From NCBI RefSeq assembly GCF_030264295.1, contig NZ_CP127173.1:6889501-6953500 (forward strand): DNA of 64,000 nt, in the 5' to 3' direction. The stretch is from Amycolatopsis nalaikhensis. GTDB taxonomy: Bacteria; Actinomycetota; Actinomycetes; Mycobacteriales; Pseudonocardiaceae. Of this stretch, positions 1 through 8,543 are shown piece after piece. The translations under genes and the position numbers were made by a program. The number at the start of each line of letters is the position of its first letter. The stretch's first letter is position 1. The notes under the pieces are model-generated. The model did not search any database. It had not been told where the DNA came from and saw nothing but the letters and a program-made list of their open reading frames with translations.

Positions 1-363
1 GACCAGGTCGTCGTGCACCGGTGGCCCCGCCTTGTGGGAACGGCCTTTCTTCTTGGCGTGCGAAGAGAAGATCTGCTGCATGGAGCAAATCCGCCACACC
101 CGGTTCTCCGAGGCGGTGAAGCCCCGGCGGGCGAGTTCGTCGGCGATGAACCGGTACCCGTCGGCCGGATCGTCGGCGTGGATCTCGAGCGCGGCGTTGA
201 TCAGGTGCGCGTCGTCGTAGTCCCGCTGCGAGACCGGCGCTGCACACCATTGGTAGTAGGCCTGCCGGGAGATGCCCAGCACCCTGCACGTCACCGCGAC
301 CGACACCCTGATCGGGGCGCCGGCCGCGGCCAGTTCACGGACGAGCGGGAAGACTATTTTCCC
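1..363 (-). CDS. IS3 transposase OrfB, N-terminal part
   Basis: This leftward frame has no stop from about 363 to the window edge (about 120 residues seen). It encodes the start of an IS3-type OrfB: a segment beginning KIVFPLVRELAAAG, then CRVLGISRQAYYQW and later DDPADGYRFIADELARRG, the usual pre-catalytic helix-turn-helix region of these integrases. The DDE catalytic core would lie beyond the window. It has no start codon of its own in a good position. OrfB is expected to be made as an OrfAB fusion by -1 frameshifting at 357-363. Family confidence is high; whether the element is intact is unknown. Confidence 0.85.
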
Positions 364-641
364 GGCAGATTGCCTTGGGCCAGGTAGGCCGCCGCTTTGC
401 GCAGGACCTCGTTCTCCTGCTCCAGCAGGCGGTTGCGTTTGCGCAGTTCCCGTAGCTCGGTGGACTCATCGCGAGTCACGCCGGGCCGGGTGCCGTCCTC
501 GACGTCGGCGGCGCGCAGCCAGTTGGCCAGGCACGACTCGGAGATTCCGAAGTCCTTCGCGACCTGCTTCAACGGGGCTTCGCCGCGGCGGGCGACGGCG
601 ATCACGTCGTCGCGGAACTCGCGGGGGTAGGGCTTGGGCAC
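354..641 (-). CDS. IS3 transposase OrfA (HTH_Tnp_1)
   Basis: A 95-residue basic protein. Residues about 1-55 form the helix-turn-helix that binds the element ends (YPREFRDDVIAVARRGE then VAKDFGISESCLANWL). Residues about 60-90 form a leucine-rich coiled coil (LRELRKRNRLLEQENEVLRKA) used for dimerisation. Length and architecture match complete IS3 OrfA proteins. The stop (TAG) directly follows the slippery A-run, as expected for a programmed -1 shift into OrfB. The ATG is preceded by a weak purine stretch. Confidence 0.9.
   Translation of the reverse strand: MPKPYPREFRDDVIAVARRGEAPLKQVAKDFGISESCLANWLRAADVEDGTRPGVTRDESTELRELRKRNRLLEQENEVLRKAAAYLAQGNLPGK
357..363 (-). promoter_or_regulatory. 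-1 ribosomal frameshift heptamer G GGA AAA
   Basis: On the minus strand the end of orfA reads CCG GGA AAA TAG. The heptamer GGGAAAA fits the X XXY YYZ rule exactly, and slipping back one base gives GGG AAA ATA GTC, the orfB frame. Programmed -1 shifting here is established for the IS3 family; its use in this copy is inference. Confidence 0.7.
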
Positions 642-864
642 GGTGACATCCTTCCAGGCGAGGCCGGAGCCTCACAGGTGAGGTGTTAACCGAACCCTGG
701 GCAGACCCCAGAGTCCGATACATCACACGGCTCTCGTTATCTCCGGTCGCGGCGCGGGCCGTCGACTGCGGGTGTCAAAAGTCGGCCATATGTCTACTGA
801 ACAGCGAGTTGATCCGCCGCGGGTTCATGTTCGTTGATCGGCCGCCGAGGACTGATTGACGACG

Positions 865-992
865 TACCGGCGTGGGGTTTGAGAGCGCGGTGAGCACCGC
901 GCGGTCGGTCCAGTTCAGCCGCGGGCGGGAGAGGTCCGGCGCAGCATGGCGACTCGATGCCGTAAAACCAGCAGTTCGACGTCCTTCACTGC
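865..992 (-). pseudogene. Transposase remnant (frameshifted N-terminal piece)
   Basis: The minus strand reads AVKDVELLVLRHRVAMLRR in one frame and then, one frame over, RPRLNWTDRAVLTALS. Together these match the N-terminal region of common actinobacterial integrase-core transposases (typical wording: VLRHEVAVLRR...RPRLDWADRAVLAAL). A stop and a frame change separate the two halves, and nothing beyond this N-terminal region is recognisable, so it is a dead fragment. The rest of the stretch 711-1020 shows no intact gene. Confidence 0.55.
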
Positions 993-1020
993 GAAGGACC
1001 GGCCGAGCAGAACCAGTCAA

Positions 1021-1308
1021 TCAGCGAGTCAACTTGTGGCCGGTGTCGCGCACGATGTCCACGACGGGCGACAGTGGCGGGATACACCAGACCATCGGCA
1101 TGGTGCGGTATTTCGGGTGCAGCGGCAGCGCCACCCGGTAGGTGTTGATGAGCGCGTAGATCGGTCACCGGCGCGCGGCCTCGATCCGGTCCCGCTGGAT
1201 GCCTGCGCGTTCGGCTTCGCGTTGCACCCGCGGGTCTTCCGGATCGAGCAGGACGCCGCGCTGGGCGTCGTAGAGCACGAGGCTGATGTAGCGCAGACGC
1301 TCGACGCG
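1021..1308 (-). pseudogene. narH: Nitrate reductase beta subunit (narH) fragment
   Basis: One minus-strand frame reads VERLRYISLVLYDA, then VLLDPEDPRVQREAERAGI, then YALINTYRVALPLHPKYRTM and VWCIPPLSPVVDIVRDTGHK. This is the C-terminal third of actinobacterial NarH, the iron-sulfur subunit of respiratory nitrate reductase. An in-frame TGA (comp 1165-1167) interrupts it, a segment between YDA and the QRGVLLDP motif looks deleted, and both ends are missing. It is therefore a relic. A narI reading frame at the other end of the window and a narK tail at 14.8 kb are further nar pieces. Confidence 0.8.
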
Positions 1309-1419
1309 TCACGAGTCATTCGCCTGTGGTCATCGCGGCCTGCGAGCCAAACGTTGTTACGTCCGGTCCCGTTGTGGTCTACCCGGATGGTCGGCTGCAT
1401 CAGGAGCGTCAGCGACATC

Positions 1420-1548
1420 GTTCGAGGGGCGTTGCCGGCGGTGCCATAGCAACACGGCCAGCGCGGCGAGGAAGACCAGCAGCGAGGTCCAGTCGTTGAG
1501 TCGCAGTCCGAGGAAGTGGTTGGCGTGGTCCACCCGCAGCGCTTCGAC
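1420..1548 (-). pseudogene. lgt: Prolipoprotein diacylglyceryl transferase (lgt) C-terminal fragment
   Basis: A minus-strand stretch reads VEALRVDHANHFLGLRLNDW followed by TSLLVFLAALAVLLWHRR. This matches the last transmembrane segment and preceding periplasmic loop of actinobacterial Lgt (typical wording: IEALRIDPANEIFGLRLNVWTSI). The rest of Lgt is absent. The similarity stops at about 1548, exactly where the oppositely oriented peptide-synthetase fragment becomes recognisable, so a rearrangement junction lies at about 1550. The call rests on about 40 residues. Confidence 0.55.
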
Positions 1549-2742
1549 CCGCTCTACGGTTTCCACCACGCCGTCCAGGGGTGGATCGCGCGGCTGACGA
1601 ACGTCCGCACGTTCACCTACCTGTTCGGGGACAGCAGTTACATCGTGCACTACCTGCGCGGGCTGGGGTACGACCTGTCCTCGGTCCGGCAGACCGGGTC
1701 GAACTTCGGGGTCGAGGTCAAGCACGAGACGCCGTTCCTGAGCACGGTCGGCACCGGGACCATGGTCTCGGACGGGCTTTCGCTGCTCAACGCGGACTAC
1801 TCGGGTTCGTCCTTCCGGCTCCGCCGGACCGCCGTCGCGCCGGAAGCGTTCCTGGGCAACGACATCGCGTACCCGCCGGGGGCCCGCGTCGGCCGGAACT
1901 GCCTGCTGGCGACCAAGGTGCTGGTCCCGCTCGACGGTCCGGTCCGGGAGGACGTCGGCCTGCTCGGCTCGCCGGCGTTCGAGATCCCCCGCTCGGTCCG
2001 GCGGGACCGGGGCTTCGACCACCTGTGGACCGGGGCGGCCCGGCGCCGCGGGCCGGCGGCCAAGCTGCGACACAACACGGTCACGATCGCCTGGTACGTG
2101 CTCGTGCAGTGGCTGAACCTGACCGGGGTCGTCGGCATCGGGGTACTCGCGGGCGGGCTGCACCCGCGGTTCGGGGTGTTCGCCACCGCCGGGGGCATCG
2201 CGGCCGCGCTGTTGTTCTCCGTCCTCTTCCTGGTGCTGGCCGAACGCACGGCGCAGGGCTTCCGGCCGCTGCGGCCCCGGTTCTGCTCGATCTACGACCC
2301 CGTTTTCTGGCGGCACGAACGGTTCTGGAAGCTGAGCCCCGGCCGCTACCTCGCGCTGTTCAACGGCACGCCCTTCAAGGGCCTGCTGTGGCGGCTGCTG
2401 GGTGTGCGCGTCGGCCGCCGCGTCTTCGACGACGGGTGCGCGATGCCGGAGAAGTCGCTGGTCACCCTGGGCGACGACGTCACCCTCAACGTGGGCAGCG
2501 TGATCCAGTGCCATTCGCTCGAGGACGGCACGTTCAAGTCGGACCGCACCACTGTCGGCGCCGGGAGCACGATCGGCGTCGGAGCGTTCGTCCACTACGG
2601 CGTCACGATCGGCGAGGCGGCCGTCGTCGACGCCGATGCGTTCCTGATGAAGGGCTCCGTCACGGCGCCGGGGTCGCGCTGGCGGGGCAACCCGGCCACG
2701 GAGATCGCCGGTGAACCGGTCGCACCCGGGAGGTGGTCATGA
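1516..2742 (+). pseudogene. Pls/PosA-type peptide synthetase, C-terminal fragment
   Basis: This 408-residue frame corresponds to the C-terminal third of the Pls/PosA/Gfa family (TIGR02353), membrane peptide synthetases that include epsilon-poly-lysine synthetase and normally run to about 1,300 residues. Visible are two left-handed beta-helix blocks (FGDSSYIVHYLRGLGYDLS, TGSNFGVEVKHETPFLSTVG; later VIQCHSLEDGTFKSD and GAFVHYGVTIG) with two hydrophobic segments between them (about residues 195-240). The adenylation and carrier domains are missing and the frame starts at a rearrangement junction, so it is most likely nonfunctional. Its stop overlaps the next start (ATGA at 2739-2742), the remains of an operon with the aminotransferase. 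Confidence 0.75.
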
Positions 2743-4112
2743 CCGGCGCCCGGACCACCATCACACAGCCGCACGTCACCGGTGACCTGCCCGGTCCGCG
2801 GTCGGCGGCTTCCTGGCGCACCAGCGGCGCTGGGAGTCCAACGCCCGGGTCTACCCGCGGAACCTGCCCATCGCCCTCGCCGAAGGGACCGGCAGCTACG
2901 TTCGGGACGTCGACGGGAACGTCTTCATCGACTTCCTGTCCGGCGCCGGGGTGCTCGCGCTGGGCCACAACCACCCCGAAGTGGTCCGCGCGGCGAACGA
3001 CCAGCACCGGCTGCTCACCCACGGCCTGGACTTCCCGACCCCGGCGAAGCGCGCGTTCGTCGACGCTCAGCTGGCGATGCTCCCGCCAGCCCTGAGGTCA
3101 CGGATGAAACTGCACTTCTGCGGCCCCGGCGGCGCGAACGCGGTGGACGCCGCGCTCAAGCTCTGCAAGACCGCGACCGGACGCGGGGACGTCGTGTCCT
3201 TCCAGGGCGGTTTCCACGGGGCTAGCCACGCGGCGATGGCGCTGACCGGCCTCGTCGCGCAGAAGCAGCCGATCGCCCACGGCGTGCCCGGTGTGCACTT
3301 CTTCCCGTACTCGTCCTGTTCACGGTGCCCGCTCGGGCTGACCCCCGACAGCTGCGACATCAACTGCGTCGGTCTGCTCGAAAACGCGCTGCGCGACCCG
3401 CTCGGTGGCGTGCCGCGGCCCGCCGCCGTGGTCATGGAACTGGTGCAGGGCGAAGGCGGGGTGATCCCGGCCCGCCGCGAGTTCGCCCGCCGGGTTCGCG
3501 CGCTGACCCGGGAAGCTCGACATCCCGCTCGTGCTCGACGAGGTGCAGACCGGGTGCGGCCGCACCGGAACCTGGTTCGCGTTCGAGCAGTACGACATCG
3601 AGCCCGACGTCGTGGTCGCCTCGAAGGCGTTGAGCGGGATGGGCCTGCCCGTGGCGGTCATCCTCTACGACCGTCGCCTGGACGTCTGGGCGCCGGGCGC
3701 GCACACGGGCACGTTCCGGGGCAACCAAGCGGCCTTCGCCGCCGGCGCGGAGACCGTGCGGATCATGCTGCGCGACGACGTTCTCGGCAACGTCCGGCGG
3801 CGCGGCGAGCAGCTCGGCCGGGCGCTCTCGGCGCTGCGCGACCGGACGTGGGTCCGGGAGGTGCGCGGCCTCGGCCTGATGTGGGGGATCGAACTCGCCT
3901 CCCCGCAGGACGGCCGCCCGGCTTCCGGGTACGCCCGCGCGGTGCAGGCACACGCGTTGCGGGCCGGGCTCATCCTTGAGCTCGGTGGCCGCGACGACTG
4001 CGTCGTCCGGCTCCTGCCGCCCCTGAACGTGACCCACGACGTGATCGAAGCGGCGAGCACGATCCTGCTCGACGCGATCGAGCACTGCCGTCCGCGACAA
4101 GGCGATTGCTGA
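2739..4112 (+). pseudogene. Diaminobutyrate-2-oxoglutarate-type aminotransferase, two frameshifts
   Basis: Class III PLP aminotransferase. N-terminus: TITQPHVTGDLPGPRSAA; then, one frame over, FLAHQRRWESNARVYPR, FCGPGGANAVDAALKL and SFQGGFHGASHAAM; then back in the first frame VLDEVQTGCGRTGTWFAFEQ and the likely PLP-lysine motif VVVASKALSGMGLPVAV. About one base is lost near 2810 (a T in GCTTCC) and one gained near 3513-3515 (GAAGCTC for GA[AG]CTC). Otherwise all family blocks are present over the normal length of about 455 residues. It starts inside the stop of the upstream peptide-synthetase fragment. Such enzymes make 2,4-diaminobutyrate, so the pair looks like the remains of a poly-diaminobutyrate or related pathway (inference). 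Ectoine-type EctB is an alternative. Confidence 0.75.
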
Positions 4113-4214
4113 GTCCCGAATGGGACGTCGCGGCTCGGGCCACGGATTGCCCGCGCCGCGATCGATCGCCGACGATCGTCCCGCCGCCCCCGACCCGAAC
4201 CCAGGGAGATCACC

Positions 4215-4752
4215 ATGAACATCCGGTCCGCATCCGTCGTCGCCGCGGTGCTCGGCGTCCTGCTGCCGGTCGTGCCGGCCGCGGGCGCCGCACCGCCGCC
4301 GGTCCGCTCAGACGTGTCCCAGCAGGATCGCGAGTACCTGAACCGGACGCACCAGGACAACCTGTTCGAAATCGTCACCGGCAACCTGGGGGACCGGGGC
4401 AGCTGCGCCCGGGTACGGGAAGCTCGGTCCCCGGTTCGCCGCGCACCACACGGAGCTGGACGCCGACCTGGTCGCCGTCTCGGCGCAGGCCGCCGTCACG
4501 CTGTACTCCGTGCCCGATCCCGGCCAGCTCAGGCAGATCGCCGACCTGTCGGCCCGGTCGGGCGGGGACTTCGACACCGCCTGGCTGCGGGACCAGGTCG
4601 CCGCGCACCTGCGGGGACTCGCACAGGGTGAGCGGGAAACCCGCAACGGGTGGTCGCCCGAGGTGAAGGCACTGGCCGCCAGGTCGGCGCCCGTGCTGTG
4701 GCACCACTTGGACGAGGTGCGGGCCGCGGTGGCCACCTGCACCCCCGGGTGA
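4215..4752 (+). pseudogene. Exported DUF4142-like (ferritin-fold) protein, frameshifted
   Basis: The ATG has AGGGAG upstream and is followed by a signal peptide (residues 1-26, MNIRSASVVAAVLGVLLPVV ending near AGA). The frame continues SQQDREYLNRTHQDNLFEIV; then, after an extra base at about 4418-4422 (GAAGCTC), it resumes as GKLGPRFAAHHTELDADLVA and ends KALAARSAPVLWHHLDEVRA. The pattern, an early helix with R-x-H then HH-x-ELDADL and a late helix with APxLxxHL, is that of DUF4142 proteins, which are secreted four-helix proteins of unknown function. Without correction only about 60 mature residues match the family. Confidence 0.6.
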
Positions 4753-4878
4753 GGGGAGACCGTCCGGCGCCGGCTCCGCGGGAGAACGGCCGTATCATCC
4801 GGTTGACGGTCCTCACCCGGTACCGGAAGCGGGACGATCGCAGAGGCCCGAGCACCGGACAACACACCGAGGGGAACT

Positions 4879-5169
4879 GTGCACTGCGCCACGACGCTCG
4901 TGGTGGACGACCAGCCCGTGCTCAGGTACGCGGTCCGGCAGCTGCTGCAGGACTACGCCGGCGTCCGGGCGGTGACCGAAGCCGGCACCGAACGGGAAGC
5001 GTTGCGGCAACGCGAACAGAACCACCCCGACATGGTCATCACCGAGCTGTCGATCTCCGGGGAGCACTGGACATATGTCGAACCTGAGTCTGCTCACGGC
5101 GTTCCCTTCGTCTGCCGTCGCGATGGTGTGGAGGACAAGGCGGACACGTGCTGCGCCCACCGGCCATGA
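4879..5169 (+). CDS. Truncated response-regulator receiver domain
   Basis: GTG start after GAGGGGA. Residues 1-60 match the first half of a receiver domain: TTLVVDDQPVLRYAVRQLLQ (beta1 with acidic pair D10-D11, alpha1) and NHPDMVITELSISG (beta3). The phospho-acceptor aspartate is replaced by glutamate (E56). After about residue 62 the sequence (HWTYVEPESAHG onward) matches nothing, and there is no beta4/beta5, conserved lysine or output domain. It is probably the start of a NarL-type regulator whose remainder was lost. If translated, it would be a non-phosphorylatable half domain of doubtful folding. Confidence 0.5.
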   Translation: MHCATTLVVDDQPVLRYAVRQLLQDYAGVRAVTEAGTEREALRQREQNHPDMVITELSISGEHWTYVEPESAHGVPFVCRRDGVEDKADTCCAHRP

Positions 5170-5259
5170 CCGGACCGGCCGACAGCGGACATGTCCGGCA
5201 TGCACACGGTCCGGAGAGCGAGGACTGGATCATTTCGCCGCGGCGGGGAGCAAGCGGCC

Positions 5260-5675
5260 TCAAGCGTCCTGGTCACGAGCAGGGAGCGCGAGCCGCCGGA
5301 TGAGCGTGGTGACCAGCGCGCTCAACCCGACCCAGGCGAGCGCCGCGAGGCCATCGTTGAGGAGAGTCCGCGCTCCGGCCGAGGCCGGCGTGAACAGATC
5401 TTCGAACCCCAGGGACACCGCTCCCGACCAGCCGCGGACGAACGCCGCGATCCCGTTGGCGGGATTCGCGTCGCCCATGACCAGCACGATCCGGGCGAGC
5501 AGCACGACCGCGAACGTTCCGCAGATGATGTGCACGATCGTGCAGGCCGGCCGGACCTGCCAGATCCGGGTCCACCGCCGGTTGCTTCCCTGCACACCTG
5601 GTTCCGGTGGGTCGCTGGGCGGAGTCGGAGCGCGCCATCGGGGTCGGTGCGGGGATAGGGGTCCGAGTCGGTCAT
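5260..5675 (-). pseudogene. Small YGGT-like membrane protein, frameshifted
   Basis: The ATG at comp 5673-5675 starts MTDSDPYPRTDPDGALRLRP. One frame over, it continues as NRRWTRIWQV and a membrane protein with two or three hydrophobic helices (IVHIICGTFAVVLLARIVLV; LLNDGLAALAWVGLSALVTT) ending RRLALPARDQDA. One base appears to be missing between about 5570 and 5600. The layout (helix, NPANGIAAFVRGW loop, second helix) resembles YGGT-family proteins, but that assignment is tentative. The corrected length would be about 138 residues. Confidence 0.45.
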
Positions 5676-5872
5676 GGCCTTCGCCTCCGGTGTCGGAAAG
5701 GCCGACGTATACGAGGAGCGTGCCGCGCAGGTGGTGGCGCCGATGCGGCCGATGGACCCTTCGGGGAAGGACTTCGGTGAGTCGACGCGGCCAGAACGGT
5801 CCGGGTGGCTTGACGCTGCTCGCGGACACCGTCCACGAAGCGCGCCCGGCTCGGGCACGGGTGCCGGAGCTG

Positions 5873-6205
5873 TTACTTCCCGCGGCCCGAGGGACGGCGG
5901 CGCGCGTACCGCGGGCCGTGGAAGACGCTGGCGGCGAGCAGGATGCCGAACACGAAGCCGAAGTCGTACCAGTGCCCGTTGTTGTACACCTCGTAGACGC
6001 CGACGTGGTCGTTGAACAGCGAGACGAGGAACGTGATCGGGCAGATGAAGCTGTGTCAGAGGCCGAGCCAGAAGCCGGGTTGGAGGGCGGTGCCGGCGAC
6101 GGTGTTCGCAGCCGGCGCACAGCCGGCCAGGAGCACTCCCAGGTTTGCGGCCGGCCCGGCGACGGTGAGCAGGCGCCGGAAGGCGGGGCGACGTCGGAGG
6201 TTCAC
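5873..6205 (-). pseudogene. Small conserved membrane/lipoprotein-like protein with an in-frame stop
   Basis: GTG start at comp 6203-6205. The protein reads MNLRRRPAFRRLLTVAG, a possible lipobox LLAG-C (near residue 27), PGFWLGL, stop, HSFICPITFLVSLFNDHVGVYEVYNNGHWYDFGFVFGI, ending RRPSGRGK. The TGA (comp 6056-6058, codon 50) sits where this actinobacterial family usually has tryptophan (GLWHxxICPITFxVSLF), so one base change would restore it. A DosR-like box lies about 35 bases upstream. Function is unknown; the family is often near transport or stress genes. Confidence 0.5.
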
Positions 6206-6239
6206 GGCACCACCATGCCGGGCCCGGCGTTCACCCAGA

Positions 6240-6254
6240 AGGGTCTAAGGTCCT
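6240..6254. promoter_or_regulatory. DosR-like box
   Basis: AGGGTCTAAGGTCCT reads on the other strand as AGGACCTTAGACCCT, close to the DosR/DevR core GGGACTTTAGTCCC. It lies about 35 bases upstream of the leftward start at 6205. One of about a dozen such sites in the window; assignment is by eye. Confidence 0.4.
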
Positions 6255-6343
6255 CGACCGGGATCCCCTTGCTCCTCGGGACTTACCGCTCCCGGGAGGT
6301 CCCAGGTCCGCGGCATAGGGAGCGAAGGAACCGCGATCCGCCG

Positions 6344-7888
6344 CTACTGCTGCTTGTCGAGGCCGGAATGGGGTGGAGTGCCGGCCGGTGAGAGGTCGGG
6401 TGTCCGGTCGGCCGGGGTGAGCAGTTCGGCGTAGCGGCCCAGCATGCGATCGCCGAGGTGGCGGTAGAAATCCGGCAGGACTGTGGTGCGGCCTTCGTGG
6501 AAGGCGAGGAATCCCGGATCCGAGCGCAGCATTTCCAGGATGCGGCGGAAACTCGCGACGTCGGCGCGGAAACCCGCGGTGCGCGCCCGGTGGACGTATC
6601 CGACGAGGCGGTGGGACGTGCTCCGCAGCCGTCGGCGCAGCATCGCCGGGGACGCGGCGTGCGAGTAGAGCTCGATGAGCTTTTCGTAGTAGGTGATCGG
6701 GTCGTAGTGCTTGATGGTGGTCACCAGGTAGGGCGCGTAGTAGAACGTGAACGGCATGGTGGTGAGGATCCGGCCGGCCGCGGTGAGTTCGGCGTGCAGC
6801 GGCGTGCCGCCGAACGGCACCGGGATGTTGATCGTCGGGAAAGCGAACGGGGCCAGGTCCATGAACCGTTTGGTCAGCTCGACCGGGTCGTCGCCCTGGT
6901 CGGTGTCGAGCCCGAACATGAAGTTCGCCTGCAGGTATGGCACATTCTCGGCGAGTTGGGCGAAGTGCGCGGCGACGCGGTCGACCTTCGCGGTCCCGCC
7001 GGTCCGGCCGACCCCGGCTTTGTTCGAGTAGTCGGTCCACGACTCGACGCCCGGCGCGACCATGGCGCAGTTCGTTTCCTTCAGCCGCCGTGGCCGGTCT
7101 CCGCGCAGGACCGTGAGCGAGCTTTCGATGATGTAGGGCGGGCGTTGGCCGGGAGGTTGGTCCTCCAGCGTTTCGAAGACCTGGTCGAACTTCACGGCGA
7201 AGTTGGGGTCGTGGAACACGATGAGCCGGTTCGGCAGGTGCCGGGCCAGGTATCGCAGGTCGGCCTGGAGGCGGTCGGTCGGCAGTGGGCGGTAGGTGCT
7301 GTTCCAGTCGATGCAGAAGTCGCATCGGTAGGGGCAGCCCATGCTGGCGAGCATGGGGACGGCGGACAGCAGCAGTGGCTTGCGTTTCCAGAAGAAGGCC
7401 GACGCCCGGATTTCGGGCATCCGTTCCTCGACGGCCGGTACGTCGTCGAACGGGCGGTCGGCCGAGATGATGGTGCCCGGGTCGAACTGGCCGGCCAGGA
7501 TGTCGGCGACCAGTTCCGGGTTGCACTCCTGCACGACCAGGTCGAAGAAGCGCAGGCAGTCGACCGGGAAGGCCTTGGCGTGCGGGCCGCCGATCACCGT
7601 GCGGACGCCGGCCCGGCGGTAGAGCTTCGCCAGCGCGTAGGCGAGGTGGCTGACCTGCGTGTAGCAGGAGATGAAGACCACGTCCAGGTCGGTGGGCAGC
7701 AGGCGGTGCGGCCGACCGAGGCCGTAGTAGGTGGCGTAGAACGTCTCGTGCCCGTTCCGGCGGCACCACACCGAGACCGCCTGCGGCGTGATACTGGCGT
7801 ACTGCTTGGTGATCAGCAGCTGGTAGGCGAGGTCCACCGGGCGCCGGACCGGTGAACCGAGAAGATCGAGGATTCCGACTCGCACCAC
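6344..7888 (-). CDS. B12-binding-type radical SAM protein
   Basis: 514 residues. The N-terminal 150 residues look like a cobalamin-binding Rossmann domain (LDVVFISCYTQVSHLAYALA, VRTVIGGPHAKAFP). The radical SAM core follows, with the [4Fe-4S] motif C185-P-Y-R-C189-D-F-C192 in MGCPYRCDFCIDWN. Later blocks FHDPNFAVKFDQ, MVAPGVESWTDYS and ANFMFGLDTDQGDD are typical of B4-type (cobalamin) radical SAM enzymes. The C-terminus (about 400-514) is helical and variable. It would act in the cytoplasm, probably on a lipid or secondary-metabolite substrate; the substrate cannot be read from the sequence. It stands alone, with no obvious pathway partners. Confidence 0.8.
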   Translation of the reverse strand: MVRVGILDLLGSPVRRPVDLAYQLLITKQYASITPQAVSVWCRRNGHETFYATYYGLGRPHRLLPTDLDVVFISCYTQVSHLAYALAKLYRRAGVRTVIGGPHAKAFPVDCLRFFDLVVQECNPELVADILAGQFDPGTIISADRPFDDVPAVEERMPEIRASAFFWKRKPLLLSAVPMLASMGCPYRCDFCIDWNSTYRPLPTDRLQADLRYLARHLPNRLIVFHDPNFAVKFDQVFETLEDQPPGQRPPYIIESSLTVLRGDRPRRLKETNCAMVAPGVESWTDYSNKAGVGRTGGTAKVDRVAAHFAQLAENVPYLQANFMFGLDTDQGDDPVELTKRFMDLAPFAFPTINIPVPFGGTPLHAELTAAGRILTTMPFTFYYAPYLVTTIKHYDPITYYEKLIELYSHAASPAMLRRRLRSTSHRLVGYVHRARTAGFRADVASFRRILEMLRSDPGFLAFHEGRTTVLPDFYRHLGDRMLGRYAELLTPADRTPDLSPAGTPPHSGLDKQQ

Positions 7889-8016
7889 GTGGCCCCTTCG
7901 GATAGCCCGGCCAGGCAGGAAACAAGGATCAGCGACGAGCTGACGGCGACGTCGCCGGGGACTGGGGCAACGCGGCGATCAGGTGCGAGTATAGGGGCCT
8001 GCTCCGAAACGACGGT

Positions 8017-8487
8017 TCAGTGGATCCGGTACGGCTGCACGACCTCGGTTCGCCAGGTACCCGGATCGGGTTGCTCCGCAGGGGAGGTCAAGTAGATCTC
8101 CCAGGCGTCCCCGGCGAGTTCGCCGTCGTGCTCGTGCACCCACGAAGCGAGCGCGCCGTAGGCGGACTCCATCGCGTCGTATGGTCCGATGTGGACGGTC
8201 TCGGCGACCGGACCGCCCGGGAGCGTCGACGGGTGGACGTCGTCGACGGGTTCGATGGCGGTGGCGACCGGAAACCCCGCTTCGACGCGGAACCGGCCCT
8301 CGGCTTCCGGGTGGTAGCGCGCGAACGGGGGGCCGGTCGGTGCCCAGCCGTGGGCGGCCAGGACTTCGGCGATGGTGCCGTAGTGCCGGCCGAGCCAAGG
8401 CCCGATCTGCGCGACCGGCAAGGTCGCTTCCACGACGGCGGTGGGCTGCTCGTTCCGGTTGTGCAGCCGGATCTCGTGGATCTGCAT
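8017..8487 (-). CDS. GyrI-like small-molecule-binding domain protein
   Basis: 156 residues starting at MQIHEIRLHNRNEQPTAVVE. The fold pattern is that of the AraC effector-binding (GyrI-like) domain: an N-terminal beta strand, VAQIGPWLGRHYGTIAEVLA, FARYHPEAEGRFRVEAGFPV, AETVHIGPYDAMESAYGALA and the end EIYLTSPAEQPDPGTWRTEV with the conserved glutamate and proline. No DNA-binding domain is attached, so it is a free-standing sensor or protective protein. Divergent from the slipin gene across a gap holding two DosR-like boxes. Confidence 0.75.
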   Translation of the reverse strand: MQIHEIRLHNRNEQPTAVVEATLPVAQIGPWLGRHYGTIAEVLAAHGWAPTGPPFARYHPEAEGRFRVEAGFPVATAIEPVDDVHPSTLPGGPVAETVHIGPYDAMESAYGALASWVHEHDGELAGDAWEIYLTSPAEQPDPGTWRTEVVQPYRIH

Positions 8488-8543
8488 GACGAGAGTGTCC
8501 GAGTGGCTGCCCGAGCGGGGCCAGAGTCGTCCGTCCCGCCGGA

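Larger units (their letters stand above)
1..710 (-). mobile_element. IS3-family insertion sequence, cut by the window edge
   Basis: Two overlapping leftward frames, orfA and orfB, are arranged as in IS3 elements, with a -1 slippery heptamer where they meet. The right-hand end is uncertain. On the minus strand the sequence reading from about position 710 begins TGGGGTCTGCCCAGGG, which could be the terminal inverted repeat, and a CTCAC-AG-GTGAG palindrome lies at 671-682. The other end lies outside the window, so neither the inverted repeats nor a target duplication can be checked. The family call rests on the proteins. Confidence 0.8.

Noticed and set aside
1357..2595. Long minus-strand frame across the Pls-like fragment
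   Set aside because: Only its last 63 codons (the lgt tail) resemble a protein family; the rest is the antisense shadow of the synthetase fragment.
5873..6205. Selenocysteine at the in-frame TGA of codon 50
   Set aside because: The family has tryptophan there, no SECIS-like hairpin follows, and a simple point mutation is the better explanation.
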